The notes beneath the pieces are model-generated. The model ran no database searches. It was not told the DNA's origin and saw only the letters and a program-made list of their open reading frames with translations. A stretch of 58,789 nucleotides of DNA from Streptomyces sp. LUP47B (GTDB taxonomy: Bacteria > Actinomycetota > Actinomycetes > Streptomycetales > Streptomycetaceae). The stretch is from NCBI RefSeq assembly GCF_001746295.1, contig NZ_MJAH01000030.1, forward strand, positions 9,677-68,465. Reading direction: 5' to 3'. A program made the translations under genes and the position numbers. Positions 47,170-53,837 of the stretch are shown piece by piece. Each line of letters starts with the position of its first letter. The stretch's first letter is position 1.

Positions 47170-47567
47170 CTTTCGTTGTCCTGAGCAGCCATGAAGCCGC
47201 GATCCTGGATCACCGGGAAGACTTGCTGTGTGGTGGCGATCCAGGCGTCGATGTCGGCATGGGATGACCTGATGGCGCTGATCAGCGCCTCGATCACGTC
47301 CAGCTTCGGCTTGCCGACGTTCAGGCTGAGCTCGTCCATCGACACCTCTTGGTACGACATGACCAGCTGCCACCAGAACCGCATGAGGAAGCGGCATTCC
47401 TGCGGGTCACGGTCGTCTGCGAGGCGATCATGAATGACCCTCTGCACGCGCCGCCGCTGCTCATCGTCACGAAAGCCGTTGTTGAGGTCAGTCAGGGTCA
47501 CGTCCGGACAGTAGCAACCGCGTTCGTTCACCGCCCCCGAGTTAGCTCCCAAGTCCACGTAGAGCAT
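47166..47567 (-). CDS. Passenger protein of the nested IS, unknown function
   Basis: 133 aa from the ATG at 47567, 14 bases inside the right terminus. MLYVDLGANSGAVNERGCYCPDVTLTDLNNGFRDDEQRRRVQRVIHDRLADDRDPQECRFLMRFWWQLVMSYQEVSMDELSLNVGKPKLDVIEALISAIRSSHADIDAWIATTQQVFPVIQDRGF. Mostly helical and acidic with no motif I know. It converges on the transposase gene (stops overlap by 4 bases). Insertion has fused its frame upstream to orfA of the host IS, so the long open frame to 47942 is a chimera of two genes. Confidence 0.7.
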   Translation of the reverse strand: MLYVDLGANSGAVNERGCYCPDVTLTDLNNGFRDDEQRRRVQRVIHDRLADDRDPQECRFLMRFWWQLVMSYQEVSMDELSLNVGKPKLDVIEALISAIRSSHADIDAWIATTQQVFPVIQDRGFMAAQDNES

Positions 47568-47584
47568 TCCGTTAGGGGTTCTTA

Positions 47585-47942
47585 GCGACCTGACGTGGGA
47601 GGAGTCGACCACGCAGCGGGACCAGTCCAGGCGCGAGGCCGCATTGAGCTCGGCGAGCAGGACCTCGTGCAGCCGTTGCCAGACGCCGGCCTCGTTCCAG
47701 TCCCTCAGCCTGCGCCAGCACGTCATGCCCGACCCGAACCCCAACTCTTGCGGCAGGTACTCCCACTGGATGCCGGTGTGCAGCACGTACAGGATCCCGC
47801 ACAGCACCTCGCGGTCCGGCAATGCCTTGCGGCCGGGATACCGGAACCTGCGCGCACGCTGCGGCAGCAACGGTTCCAGACGGTCCCACAGCTCATCCGA
47901 CACGATCCACGGCGATGTCCCCACGTCCAGCCGAACGCTCAA
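47585..47942 (-). pseudogene. IS5 transposase orfA part of the interrupted element
   Basis: WIVSDELWDRLEPLLPQRARRFRYPGRKALPDREVLCGILYVLHTGIQWEYLPQELGFGSGMTCWRRLRDWNEAGVWQRLHEVLLAELNAASRLDWSRCVVDSSHVRSL, ending exactly at the insertion point. It carries the first Asp of the triad (VVDSSH). Joined to 45,823-46,279 after removing the insert, it would restore the two-frame transposase. Confidence 0.85.
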
Positions 47943-48015
47943 CTCCCGCCTCGGACACGGCCATCAGGACCGAGCCACCTCATTGTGTTAGCCGTTGTAA
48001 GACACAGGAGGTTGC

Positions 48016-48150
48016 ATGACCAGTGCGACGGCTGAACTGATGGCTCGCGGTGCCTCCGGCCCGCCGCTCCCCACCTGGTTGTGGGTCGTCATCGTGATTG
48101 TTTTCATAGCGCTGGCCGCGTACGGAATTTCTCGAATGAAGAGGGGCTGA
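48016..48150 (+). CDS. 44-aa single-span membrane protein
   Basis: A short gene with a perfect AGGAGG five bases before its ATG. MTSATAELMARGASGPPLPTW leads to one hydrophobic helix (LWVVIVIVFIALAAYGI) and a basic SRMKRG tail, so the C-terminus is cytoplasmic. A strong hairpin terminator follows after nine bases. The gene starts 19 bases beyond the end of the IS5 element and may now be read from a promoter in the IS. Function unknown; small membrane peptides include toxins and regulators of transporters. Confidence 0.7.
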   Translation: MTSATAELMARGASGPPLPTWLWVVIVIVFIALAAYGISRMKRG

Positions 48151-48157
48151 TATCCAT

Positions 48158-48193
48158 ATTCTCCGGGTACGGTCATCGCCGTACCCGGAGAAT
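48158..48193 (+). terminator. Hairpin terminator after the 44-aa gene
   Basis: Perfect 15-bp stem (ATTCTCCGGGTACGG paired with CCGTACCCGGAGAAT) and a 6-base TCATCG loop, followed by CGTTTAC. Confidence 0.88.
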
Positions 48194-48255
48194 CGTTTAC
48201 TGCCCTTGGATTCCACGACCGCTGGCTGGACTCCTATTGAGGCGCTCCGGGTCTG

Positions 48256-48588
48256 ATGGAGGCTCCGGACTGCCCCGAGTTGGTTGGAATCGGGTTGCTT
48301 GGTTGCCAGGTTACTGGCGGAGTGGGCAGTTCGTACTCCACCGGGCTGAGCATGCCCAGCGCGGAGCGCCTGCGCTGTCGGGTATGGAAGGCCTGGGACG
48401 TCAGCCGCACCGGCGGTCGCGGCGGGATCCGGCTGGACTGGGAGGAACGCCAGGGCTGGTACTACGCCCTCACCGGCCTCGACGCCCATGACGTGCTGCT
48501 CTACACCGCAACCCCTACCCACCGCGGCCTGACCACTCAACCCGGTGAACCTTCCCGGTCACAGCACAAGCCGCGGGCCGGAACGTGA
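48256..48588 (+). CDS. Hypothetical protein, possibly truncated DUF6292-like
   Basis: 110 aa from an ATG at 48256. Only the middle looks protein-like: GGRGGIRLDWEERQGWYYALTGLDAHDVLLYTA, which recalls small actinobacterial DUF6292-type proteins (L.W.E..GW.). The N-terminal 50 residues and Arg/Ser-rich tail do not. It ends just before a strong terminator. Could be a remnant. Confidence 0.4.
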   Translation: MEAPDCPELVGIGLLGCQVTGGVGSSYSTGLSMPSAERLRCRVWKAWDVSRTGGRGGIRLDWEERQGWYYALTGLDAHDVLLYTATPTHRGLTTQPGEPSRSQHKPRAGT

Positions 48589-48589
48589 C

Positions 48590-48622
48590 GGAGCCCGGGA
48601 GCATGTCCAGCTCCCGGGCTCC
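48590..48622. terminator. Perfect hairpin ending both neighbouring units
   Basis: 13-bp stem GGAGCCCGGGAGC/GCTCCCGGGCTCC with a 7-base loop. It lies 50 bases beyond the last tRNA-like piece on the minus strand and right after the hypothetical gene on the plus strand, so it can serve both. Confidence 0.8.
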
Positions 48623-48671
48623 AGCTTGCCACCCATTTGCGCACACCGGCGGCGTTTAAGAACCGCGGGTC

Positions 48672-48759
48672 ATGTTGAGATCGACGTGTTCTGCCTTTGA
48701 ACTACAGCGCCACGAGAGAGGCGCCGAAGGGACTTGAACCCCTATCCGTCGATGTTCGC
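48672..48759 (-). tRNA. Candidate permuted tRNA B (anticodon CTC if split at 37/38)
   Basis: Minus strand order is 3' half then 5' half. 3' half: CGACG (anticodon 3' strand, 48751-48747), GAT, T stem AGGGG, loop TTCAAGT, CCCTT, acceptor CGGCGCC (48726-48720) and T73. After 7 bases (CTCTCGT) the 5' half begins at 48711: acceptor GGCGCTG, TA, D arm GTTC-AAAGGCA-GAAC, A26, CGTCG, loop ATCTCA. Acceptor pairs 7/7 (one G-T), D arm 4/4, anticodon stem CGTCG/CGACG 5/5, T arm 5/5. With the cut after position 37 the loop has T33, CTC and A37. CCA is not encoded. Flanks CGTGGG (48764-48759) and CCCGCG (48669-48664) can also pair. In normal order nothing pairs. Confidence 0.65.
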
Positions 48760-48817
48760 CCACGCTCGGTCGATCCGGTGTTCGGCGGCGAATACTGAGA
48801 CTGGAGCGAGAATCTGA

Positions 48818-48908
48818 GTTTCACGGGGCCGCCTCTGCCAGCCTTGGGCCACCCCCGCACGTGGTGCGGGGAGAGGGATTCGAACCCCCAACTGACACCC
48901 CTTCATCA
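48818..48908 (-). tRNA. Candidate permuted tRNA A (anticodon GAA if split at 37/38)
   Basis: Minus strand: 3' half with GGGGT (48901-48897), a 7-base variable loop, T stem GGGGG, loop TTCGAAT, CCCTC, acceptor TCCCCGC (48872-48866), A73 and encoded CCA; then only CGT; then the 5' half at 48858: acceptor GCGGGGG, TG, a 3-bp D stem GCC/GGC with a 13-base loop holding GG, G26, GCCCC (48829-48825), loop GTGAAA. Acceptor pairs 7/7 (one G-T), anticodon stem GCCCC/GGGGT 5/5 (one G-T), T stem 5/5 (one G-T). Loop GTGAAA plus A38 gives T33, GAA and A37. Flanks GAAGCTGA (48913-48906) and TCAGATTC (48817-48810) pair with one mismatch. A73 and GAA suit tRNA-Phe. Confidence 0.65.
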
Positions 48909-48944
48909 GCTTCAACATCAGTTTCAGCTTGCGCTCATCGCGCA

Positions 48945-48965
48945 CCCTCCGCTCGCGACGGAGGG
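48945..48965 (-). terminator. Hairpin between the protein gene and the tRNA-like genes
   Basis: Perfect 7-bp stem CCCTCCG/CGGAGGG with a 7-base loop, 13 bases after the stop of the upstream gene. No T run follows, so partial termination or an RNA-processing site are both possible. Confidence 0.55.
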
Positions 48966-48977
48966 CGTGTGTGGAGG

Positions 48978-49709
48978 CTACCGGAACAGGTAGCCGAATA
49001 CCGCGTCGCCGACCCGCTGGTCGGTGACCTCGGTGTTGTTGGCCTCCTCGCGGGCGAACTTGACGGACTGCTGGAGCTTCTCAACGCGGTCGAGGAGCTC
49101 ATTGACCCGCCGGGCGGGCAGCGCGCCGGAGAACTTCACCGTGGTCCAGTAACCGACCGCGACGTCCTCGTAGTACACCTCGACCTGCGCCGGGTGCTTC
49201 TCCGTGGCCTCGGCCTTCACGTGGTTGCGCGGAACCTTCTTCGTGCGGATGGTCCGCACCGGGTCCGTCTTCCACGAGTCCGTCGAGGGGTCCAGGTTCC
49301 AAGACTCGGAGGCGTCGAGCACTGGCAACTTACGCACGAAGGTGTGCAGGTCGGTGAGTTGCTTCTCCAGGAACAACAGGTAGGGGACAGGCACCTGGGG
49401 CAACAGCACCGTACCGTCGACCACCACGTCCGCGACCGCGGACCGGTTCGCCCAGTCCTTCGTCGCGGTCACGTCGAAGAGCCGCGTCAGCGTCCCGGCG
49501 GTCGCCCGCAGAGCATCCTCGGCCTTGATCTGCACCCGCGTGGACTCGGGCGGCAGCTGCTCGCCCTCCTCGTCCTTGGGCTGGTAGGTCCGGGAGATGC
49601 CGGCCAGCAGGGCGGGCTTCTGCACGTCCTGGTGGGCCTGGGTGAGCTCTTGGAGGGCCTTGGACTTGACGCCCTTTTCGACTGCGATGATCTGATTCAG
49701 CTTCGGCAC
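48978..49709 (-). CDS. Conserved actinobacterial protein of unknown function (DUF7873-like)
   Basis: 243 aa from a GTG at 49709. PKLNQIIAVEKGVKSKALQELTQAHQDVQKPALLAGISRTYQPKDEEGEQLPPESTRVQIKAEDALR...DVTATKDWANRSAVADVVVDGTVLLPQVPVPYLLFLEKQLTDLHTFVRKLP...PRNHVKAEATEKHPAQVEVYYEDVAVGYWTTVKFSGALPARRVNELLDRVEKLQQSVKFAREEAN. I recall it as a widespread Streptomyces family labelled only by DUF7873; that name is from memory. There is no Shine-Dalgarno site; a TTAGAT five bases before the GTG could be the -10 of a leaderless transcript. It is charged and soluble, without signal or nuclease motifs. The two permuted tRNA-like genes follow on the same strand before any strong terminator, so a functional link is plausible but unproven. 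Confidence 0.8.
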   Translation of the reverse strand: MPKLNQIIAVEKGVKSKALQELTQAHQDVQKPALLAGISRTYQPKDEEGEQLPPESTRVQIKAEDALRATAGTLTRLFDVTATKDWANRSAVADVVVDGTVLLPQVPVPYLLFLEKQLTDLHTFVRKLPVLDASESWNLDPSTDSWKTDPVRTIRTKKVPRNHVKAEATEKHPAQVEVYYEDVAVGYWTTVKFSGALPARRVNELLDRVEKLQQSVKFAREEANNTEVTDQRVGDAVFGYLFR

Positions 49710-50053
49710 ACGGCGAATCTAACAACCCTGCGCCGCACGCACATCCGATTAAACGCCTGCCCCGTCTTTTCCGCCTGAGAGGGCGGGGCGGCGAATGTGA
49801 ACCCGGGCCGGGGCGCGAAGGTCACCAACCGTAAGGAGGCCGCCAGGCCGGTGGCCCGTGCGGTGCATCGCAAGGCGGAGGGCCAAGGCTCCTACCGCAC
49901 GTTCCTCGGTGGTCCGACCAACGCGTCGAGGCGCAGTGCCGGCCGTCGCGACACGGTGAACCTTGCCGGTCACCGCACGAACACGCGGTACGGCCGGGTC
50001 GGCCCCACAACCGGTCCAACCATCTGGAGTGGGACCGCCGGTCCAGCGTCAGT
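49710..50053. other. Intergenic region, no supported gene
   Basis: About 340 bases between two minus-strand genes. An open frame on the plus strand (49,797-50,108) is Arg/Thr-rich and I do not support it. The promoter of the gene ending at 48978 should lie near 49,715-49,760. Confidence 0.4.
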
Positions 50054-50842
50054 TCAGTTCCCGGCGGCCCTGGTCGAGCGGGCGTATTCGGTGGGTGTCT
50101 GGCCGTAGTGCTGCCTGAAGGCCCGGATGAAATGGCTTCTGTCCGCGAACTGCCAGTGAGCGGCGAGTTCGGACACACTCAATCGGCCGTGGGGCGTGGT
50201 GAGGGCGAGCCGGGCCTCTTCAAGCCGTCGGTGGCGGATGTATGAGGCAACTGTTTCTCCTGCCGCTGCAAACGCCCGTTGGAGCGTGCGGACGGAGACG
50301 TTGAGATCGCGTGCCAGCATGGTCGCAGAGAGCTCGGGATCGGCGAGATGCCCGTTGGCGAGGTCTTTCGCGGCCTGGGCGAGGGCGGGTGCGAGCCGCG
50401 GTTCCACGTCGTCGAAGTGGCCTATCGCCACTGCCTTGGCCAGCTCCAGCAGGCTGCTGCGGGCCGCTTCCACACCGGCCGAACTCAAGTCGGCTACGGT
50501 GTTGTGGACCATCTTGGAGTGGGCCGTCAGCAGGCGCATCTCGGCCGAGTCCGCCGACCCAAAACCGATCCGGCTCCCCAGCAGGGGTTTGAGTATCGCG
50601 GCAGGCAGAATGAAGAGTTTCGCCTTCGTGTGCGGCGCCGTCACGAAGTGAGACTTCCGGTCGCAGTGTTCGAGAATGAACTGTCCGCCCGAAAGGGTCT
50701 GGTCGCCGTGATCGCGCGTACCGTCCCGCGTCTATGCTCCGTGCCTCACCACGAACATCCGCACCTGCTCCTCAAACGGGGGCGGGACGTTCTCGGACCG
50801 GACGGCAGACACGCCGTGGAGATTGATGATCGCCACGTCGCG
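50054..50842 (-). pseudogene. AraC-family regulator, frameshifted and 5'-truncated
   Basis: The C-terminal part is intact: ATMLARDLNVSVRTLQRAFAAAGETVASYIRHRRLEEARLALTT...ELAAHWQFADRSHFIRAFRQHYGQTPTEYARS, both helix-turn-helix motifs of AraC/XylS. Upstream it continues as QTLSGGQFILEHCDRKSHFVTAPHTKAKLFILP (AraC-binding-like cupin end) to a frame break near 50,735, beyond which the other frame reads DVAIINLHGVSAVRSENVPPPFEEQVRMFVVRHG. An IS110 fragment replaces the start. The 196-codon frame from the GTG at 50644 could still make a DNA-binding-only protein. Confidence 0.7.
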
Positions 50843-50845
50843 TCC

Positions 50846-51674
50846 AGCAGGACGCAACCTGGAACCGCCAGCAGATCGCCAACCAACTCCGCTCCCTGCT
50901 GCGCGAGTACTACCCAGCCGCTCTCGCAGCCGTCGAGTCCTGGAAGAACGGCCTCTGCCGGCGCGAGGCCCACGAGTTCCTGAAGGCGGCCCCGACACCA
51001 GCGAAGGCCGCTCGACTTACTCGCACGCAGCTGCAGGCAGCCCTGAAGGGTCCGGGTCGGCAGCGGGGCATGACAGCCGAGGCCGAGCGGCTCCGCCAGA
51101 TCTTCCGCTCTGACTGGGCCCGCCAGCCGCACCTGGTCGAGGACGCGCTCGGCAAGCAGATGCTCGCACTCCTGATGCAACTGGAGGCCGCCTGCACCGC
51201 CGCCGATAACCTGGCCGAGGCGGTCGAGGAGGCATTCCCTGAGCACCCTGACGCTGAGATCATCCTCACCTTCCCCGGCCTCGGCACCCAGCTCGGCGCC
51301 CGGGTGCTTGCCGAGATCGGGGACGACCGGCAACGGTTCGCCGACGCCCGCGGCCTGAAGGCATACGCCGGCGCTCGCCCATCACCCGGGCGTCCGGCAA
51401 GAAGTCCAGTATTACGCGACGCTGGGTGAAGAACGACCGTCTCAACCACGCCGGTTACCTCTGGGCGTTCTCCGCGATCACCGCCTCACCTGGCGCCAAA
51501 GCCCACTACCGACGACGACGCGACAACCACGCAGACTCGCACGCCGCCGCCCAGCGCAACCTTTTCAACCGCATGATCGGCCAGCTCTATCACTGCCTCC
51601 AGCACGGCGAACGGTTCGATGAGCTGGTCGCCTTCCCCACACCGCCCTCGGTGACGGAGAAAGCTGCTGCCTGA
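50846..51674 (+). pseudogene. IS110-family transposase lacking its N-terminal DEDD domain
   Basis: Two frames: NRQQIANQLRSLLREYYPAALAAVESWKNGLCRREAHEFLKAAPTPAKAARLTR...EHPDAEIILTFPGLGTQLGARVLAEIGDDRQRFADARGLKAYAG, then after a shift near 51,380 APITRASGKKSSITRRWVKNDRLNHAGYLWAFSAITASPGAKAHYRRRRDNHADSHAAAQRNLFNRMIGQLYHCLQHG. This is the coiled-coil and Tnp2 part (catalytic Ser region SGKK) of IS110. The RuvC-like half, and with it the upstream non-coding end where bridge RNA would be made, is missing. Confidence 0.85.
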
Positions 51675-51726
51675 CCTGTGGCAACACGCCTTGCTCAGGT
51701 CGCCCACAGCGGTCGATCATTCACGG

Positions 51727-52068
51727 ATGAGACCCGAAGTTCAGACCTTCGTCGCCGACGGACCTCTGCCCGACTGGGATGCCGACGAGGAGGAGATCGA
51801 CCGGCGAGTCAAACAACTCGAAGCCATCTCCGCGCCTGTCACACCCGATGAGGCGCATGCTTTGGCTGCCTGCTTCGGCCCCGACGACTGCTACGGCGTC
51901 GCCTGGTCACTGCTGCACCTGATCGAGACCAGCCCAGGGCCGGTGCCGCCGGTGACGCCACCCGGCACCGATTCCGACGAATGGCATCACACGCTCTGGA
52001 ACCGCTGGGGAAACCATTCACTCACCGAACAGCACTTGACGCGTCAGGGCCCTGAGGTGTCTGGATAG
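51727..52068 (+). CDS. Hypothetical acidic protein
   Basis: 113 aa from the ATG at 51727: MRPEVQTFVADGPLPDWDADEEEIDRRVKQLEAISAPVTPDEAHALAACFGPDDCYGVAWSLLHLIETSPGPVP..., a pattern I know only as small conserved Streptomyces proteins. The last ~10 residues (HLTRQGPEVSG) may come from the neighbouring IS junction at ~52,065. No function known. Confidence 0.6.
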   Translation: MRPEVQTFVADGPLPDWDADEEEIDRRVKQLEAISAPVTPDEAHALAACFGPDDCYGVAWSLLHLIETSPGPVPPVTPPGTDSDEWHHTLWNRWGNHSLTEQHLTRQGPEVSG

Positions 52069-52069
52069 C

Positions 52070-52620
52070 TCCGTTCACCGGGCTGAGCCCGCGTCAGTTC
52101 GGCACGCTGATCACCGCGTTGCGGCGCGAGGGCGCTGACCCGGTTCGCAAGGGCCGACCGTGGAGCCTGCCGCTGGAGGACCGGGTACTGCTGGTCGCCG
52201 CCTACTGGAGGACCAACCTCACGCTGCGCCAACTGGCGCCGCTGTTCGGGGTGTCGAAGTCGGCTGCCGAGCGCGTCATCGACAACCTCGGACCCGTACT
52301 CGCTCTCCAGCAACGCAAGCGGTTCCGCAAAGACGCTGTGCTGATCGTGGACGGCACCCTGGTCCCCACCCGCGACCACGACATCGCCGAGCAGTCGAAG
52401 AACTACCGCTACTCCACCAACCACCAGTGGCCAGGCCCAACTCCTTGACTGGAAAGAGGAACACAATGCCTCCCACCGCAAAGTCCGCGCCCGCGTCGAA
52501 CACGCCTTCGCCCGCATGAAGACCTGGAAGATCCTCCGCGACTGCCGTCTCAAGGGCGACGGCGTCCACCACGCCATGCTCGGCATCGCCCGCCTGCACA
52601 ACATCACCCTCGCCGGGTGA
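52070..52620 (+). pseudogene. IS5-type (DDE_Tnp_4) transposase with internal deletion
   Basis: PFTGLSPRQFGTLITALRREGADPVRKGRPWSLPLEDRVLLVAAYWRTNLTLRQLAPLFGVSKSAAERVIDNLGP...LIVDGTLVPTRDHDIAEQSKNYRYSTNHQ then breaks; the next frame resumes at LDWKEEHNASHRKVRARVEHAFARMKTWKILRDCRLKGDGVHHAMLGIARLHNITLAG. The first Asp (VDGT) and Glu (VEHAF) are kept, but the middle ~60 residues with the second Asp have been deleted. Non-functional. Confidence 0.8.
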
Positions 52621-52672
52621 CGGAGAAACAGCAGGTCATCCAGCACATCAAAGATCATTTACGGGACAACGC

Positions 52673-52930
52673 TTAGCGGGGCTCGTCGGTCCGCCAGGTG
52701 AAACCGTCCAGAGAGCCAGGTGGAGTTTCCTGGCCCGTCACCGGCGGATGCCGCCACCGCATGACCAGTGACACCGCCGAGGCCATCAACCACCCCGCCA
52801 GAGTCATCACAACCAGAACCGCCAGAAACAGCCCCGCCAGCCCCAGGAACCCGAATTTCGCCAGCATCCAAGGAATCTGATCTTCACCACAGCCACAGGC
52901 CAACCGGCCGTCCGCCAAAGGGCTCGTCAT
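52673..52930 (-). CDS. Small membrane protein
   Basis: 85 aa from an ATG at 52930 (a later ATG, MLAKFGFLG, is also possible). Hydrophobic core FGFLGLAGLFLAVLVVMTLAGWLMASAVSLV then a Pro/Arg tail. A CGCGE segment precedes the membrane helix. It sits between IS remnants with no partner; unknown function, moderate support. Confidence 0.45.
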   Translation of the reverse strand: MTSPLADGRLACGCGEDQIPWMLAKFGFLGLAGLFLAVLVVMTLAGWLMASAVSLVMRWRHPPVTGQETPPGSLDGFTWRTDEPR

Positions 52931-53234
52931 ACGACCAGCGTGCCCACATCCCGCACCGCAAGTACACAGCGTCGTCGAACCGTCGCCCGGCGGTGACGGT
53001 TCCGGGATCCTGCGCCGAGGCGACACAGGGCCACCCGAGACTCGGAACGGGGCTGGCCCGAGCGCGCCGCGAAGGCCGGTCCCCTGACCTCATCGAGATC
53101 GCCCGAACGGTCCACGTGCCACCGGCCATGCCTGGCTGGTTCCTCACGGGACCGGCAGCCCTGCTGCTGACTCCGGGTTGCCTGCAACGCCTGGCATCAG
53201 TGACCCGGGCAGGTACAACGCGCCGTTGGCCGCA
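52931..53234. other. No supported gene
   Basis: About 300 bases between a small membrane gene and an IS3 remnant. Open frames here lack protein-like features. Confidence 0.3.
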
Positions 53235-53377
53235 GGTGCCGCCGCGGAGAGCTTCTGGGATCTCCTCCTTCATCGAGACCTTCTATGACCGCCGCCGCCT
53301 GCGCAAAAACACAGGACCTTCGGCTACCTCACCCCGGTCGAGACCAGGCAGCGCCACCAACACGCTCTCGCGGCATA
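53235..53377 (+). pseudogene. IS3-family orfB C-terminal remnant
   Basis: Segments ESFW, then FIETFYDRRRLRK and FGYLTPVETRQRHQHALAA ending at TAA 53375-53377, in shifting frames. This is the tail after the catalytic Glu of IS3-type transposases (IE.FYNRRRLRKH..FGYLTPVE.RQ). Too short to act. Confidence 0.6.
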
Positions 53378-53615
53378 ACCAACGAGTGTCCAAGATCACG
53401 CGGCAACTTCAGCCGACGGGCTGCGCTACCTGCTGGACATCGCCATCGGGTTGTTCGCGGCCACCATGGCTTGGGCCGCTGCGCGCTGGTCCCGCCGGAC
53501 AGACCGACGCACGGGACGGCATATCCGCTGACGTCAGCGGGTGGGTCAACGGAGCCGTGGAAATGAGTAGACCGGCGGACACCGCCGGCTCGGTACGTGG
53601 AGGAGGTGGCTTCCC

Positions 53616-53777
53616 ATGACGGAGGCGGCCAGCACAGCCAGGACCGATATGCGTGCCTCTGGTACGACGACCCTGCAGGGCAAGCCCGGGGCGAATGCAG
53701 ATCCGGCAACCCGAGGCCGGACGACCATAGCCGACGCAGTGGTCGAAAAGGTCGCAGGGATGGCGGCGACGAGATGC
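53616..53777 (+). pseudogene. Asp23/Gls24-family N-terminal remnant
   Basis: MTEAASTARTDMRASGTTTLQGKPGANADPATRGRTTIADAVVEKVAGMAAT is the start of an alkaline-shock (Asp23/Gls24, DUF322) protein, where GRT.IAD.VV.KVAGMAAREV is typical. The sequence departs right after AGMAA and runs into a terminator hairpin. Confidence 0.65.
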
Positions 53778-53835
53778 CTGTGGGAAACGGGCGGGGGCCA
53801 TCCCGCCCGGGATGGCCCCCGCCCGTTTCCCACAG
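53778..53835. terminator. Perfect 27-bp inverted repeat
   Basis: 53778-53804 and 53809-53835 are exact complements with a GCCC loop; the core is GGGAAACGGGCGGGGGCCAT. It begins at the end of the Asp23 remnant and ends two bases before the stop of the SDR gene, so it serves as a bidirectional terminator. Confidence 0.88.
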
Positions 53836-53837
53836 GG

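Larger units (their letters stand above)
46283..47581 (+). mobile_element. IS5-family element carrying a passenger gene, nested in another IS5
   Basis: Inverted termini start GAACTCCTAACGAAATG (46283) and GAACCCCTAACGGAATG (complement, ending at 47581), with TTA repeated on both sides (46280-46282 and 47582-47584) as the expected 3-bp target duplication. Inside are a plus-strand two-frame transposase and a minus-strand gene of 133 codons that is not a transposase. The target is the frameshift site of the host IS. Confidence 0.85.
45817..47997 (-). mobile_element. IS5-family (IS427-like) element, interrupted by a second IS
   Basis: Termini CAACAGCTAACACA (45817-45830) and the complement of TGTGTTAGCCGTTG (47984-47997) are inverted. 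Its two-frame transposase is on the minus strand, with orfA at the right end and orfB at the left end, split by a 1,299-bp insert at 46,283-47,581. Without the insert the element would be about 880 bp, normal for this group. Confidence 0.8.

Noticed and set aside
47568..47942. One 258-aa gene spanning 47166-47942
   Set aside because: It crosses the IS terminus and TTA duplication at 47581-47584; the right part is transposase orfA of the host IS, the left part is the passenger gene.
48730..48830. Permuted group I or II intron flanking the tRNA halves
   Set aside because: Only about 60 bases separate the two units, too little for intron halves, and no intron core motifs are visible.
48672..48910. 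Permuted (two-piece) tmRNA as explanation for the reversed tRNA halves
   Set aside because: There are two independent units, each with a full D arm and an anticodon stem that pairs, and no tag reading frame or pseudoknot region. tmRNA lacks an anticodon stem of this kind.
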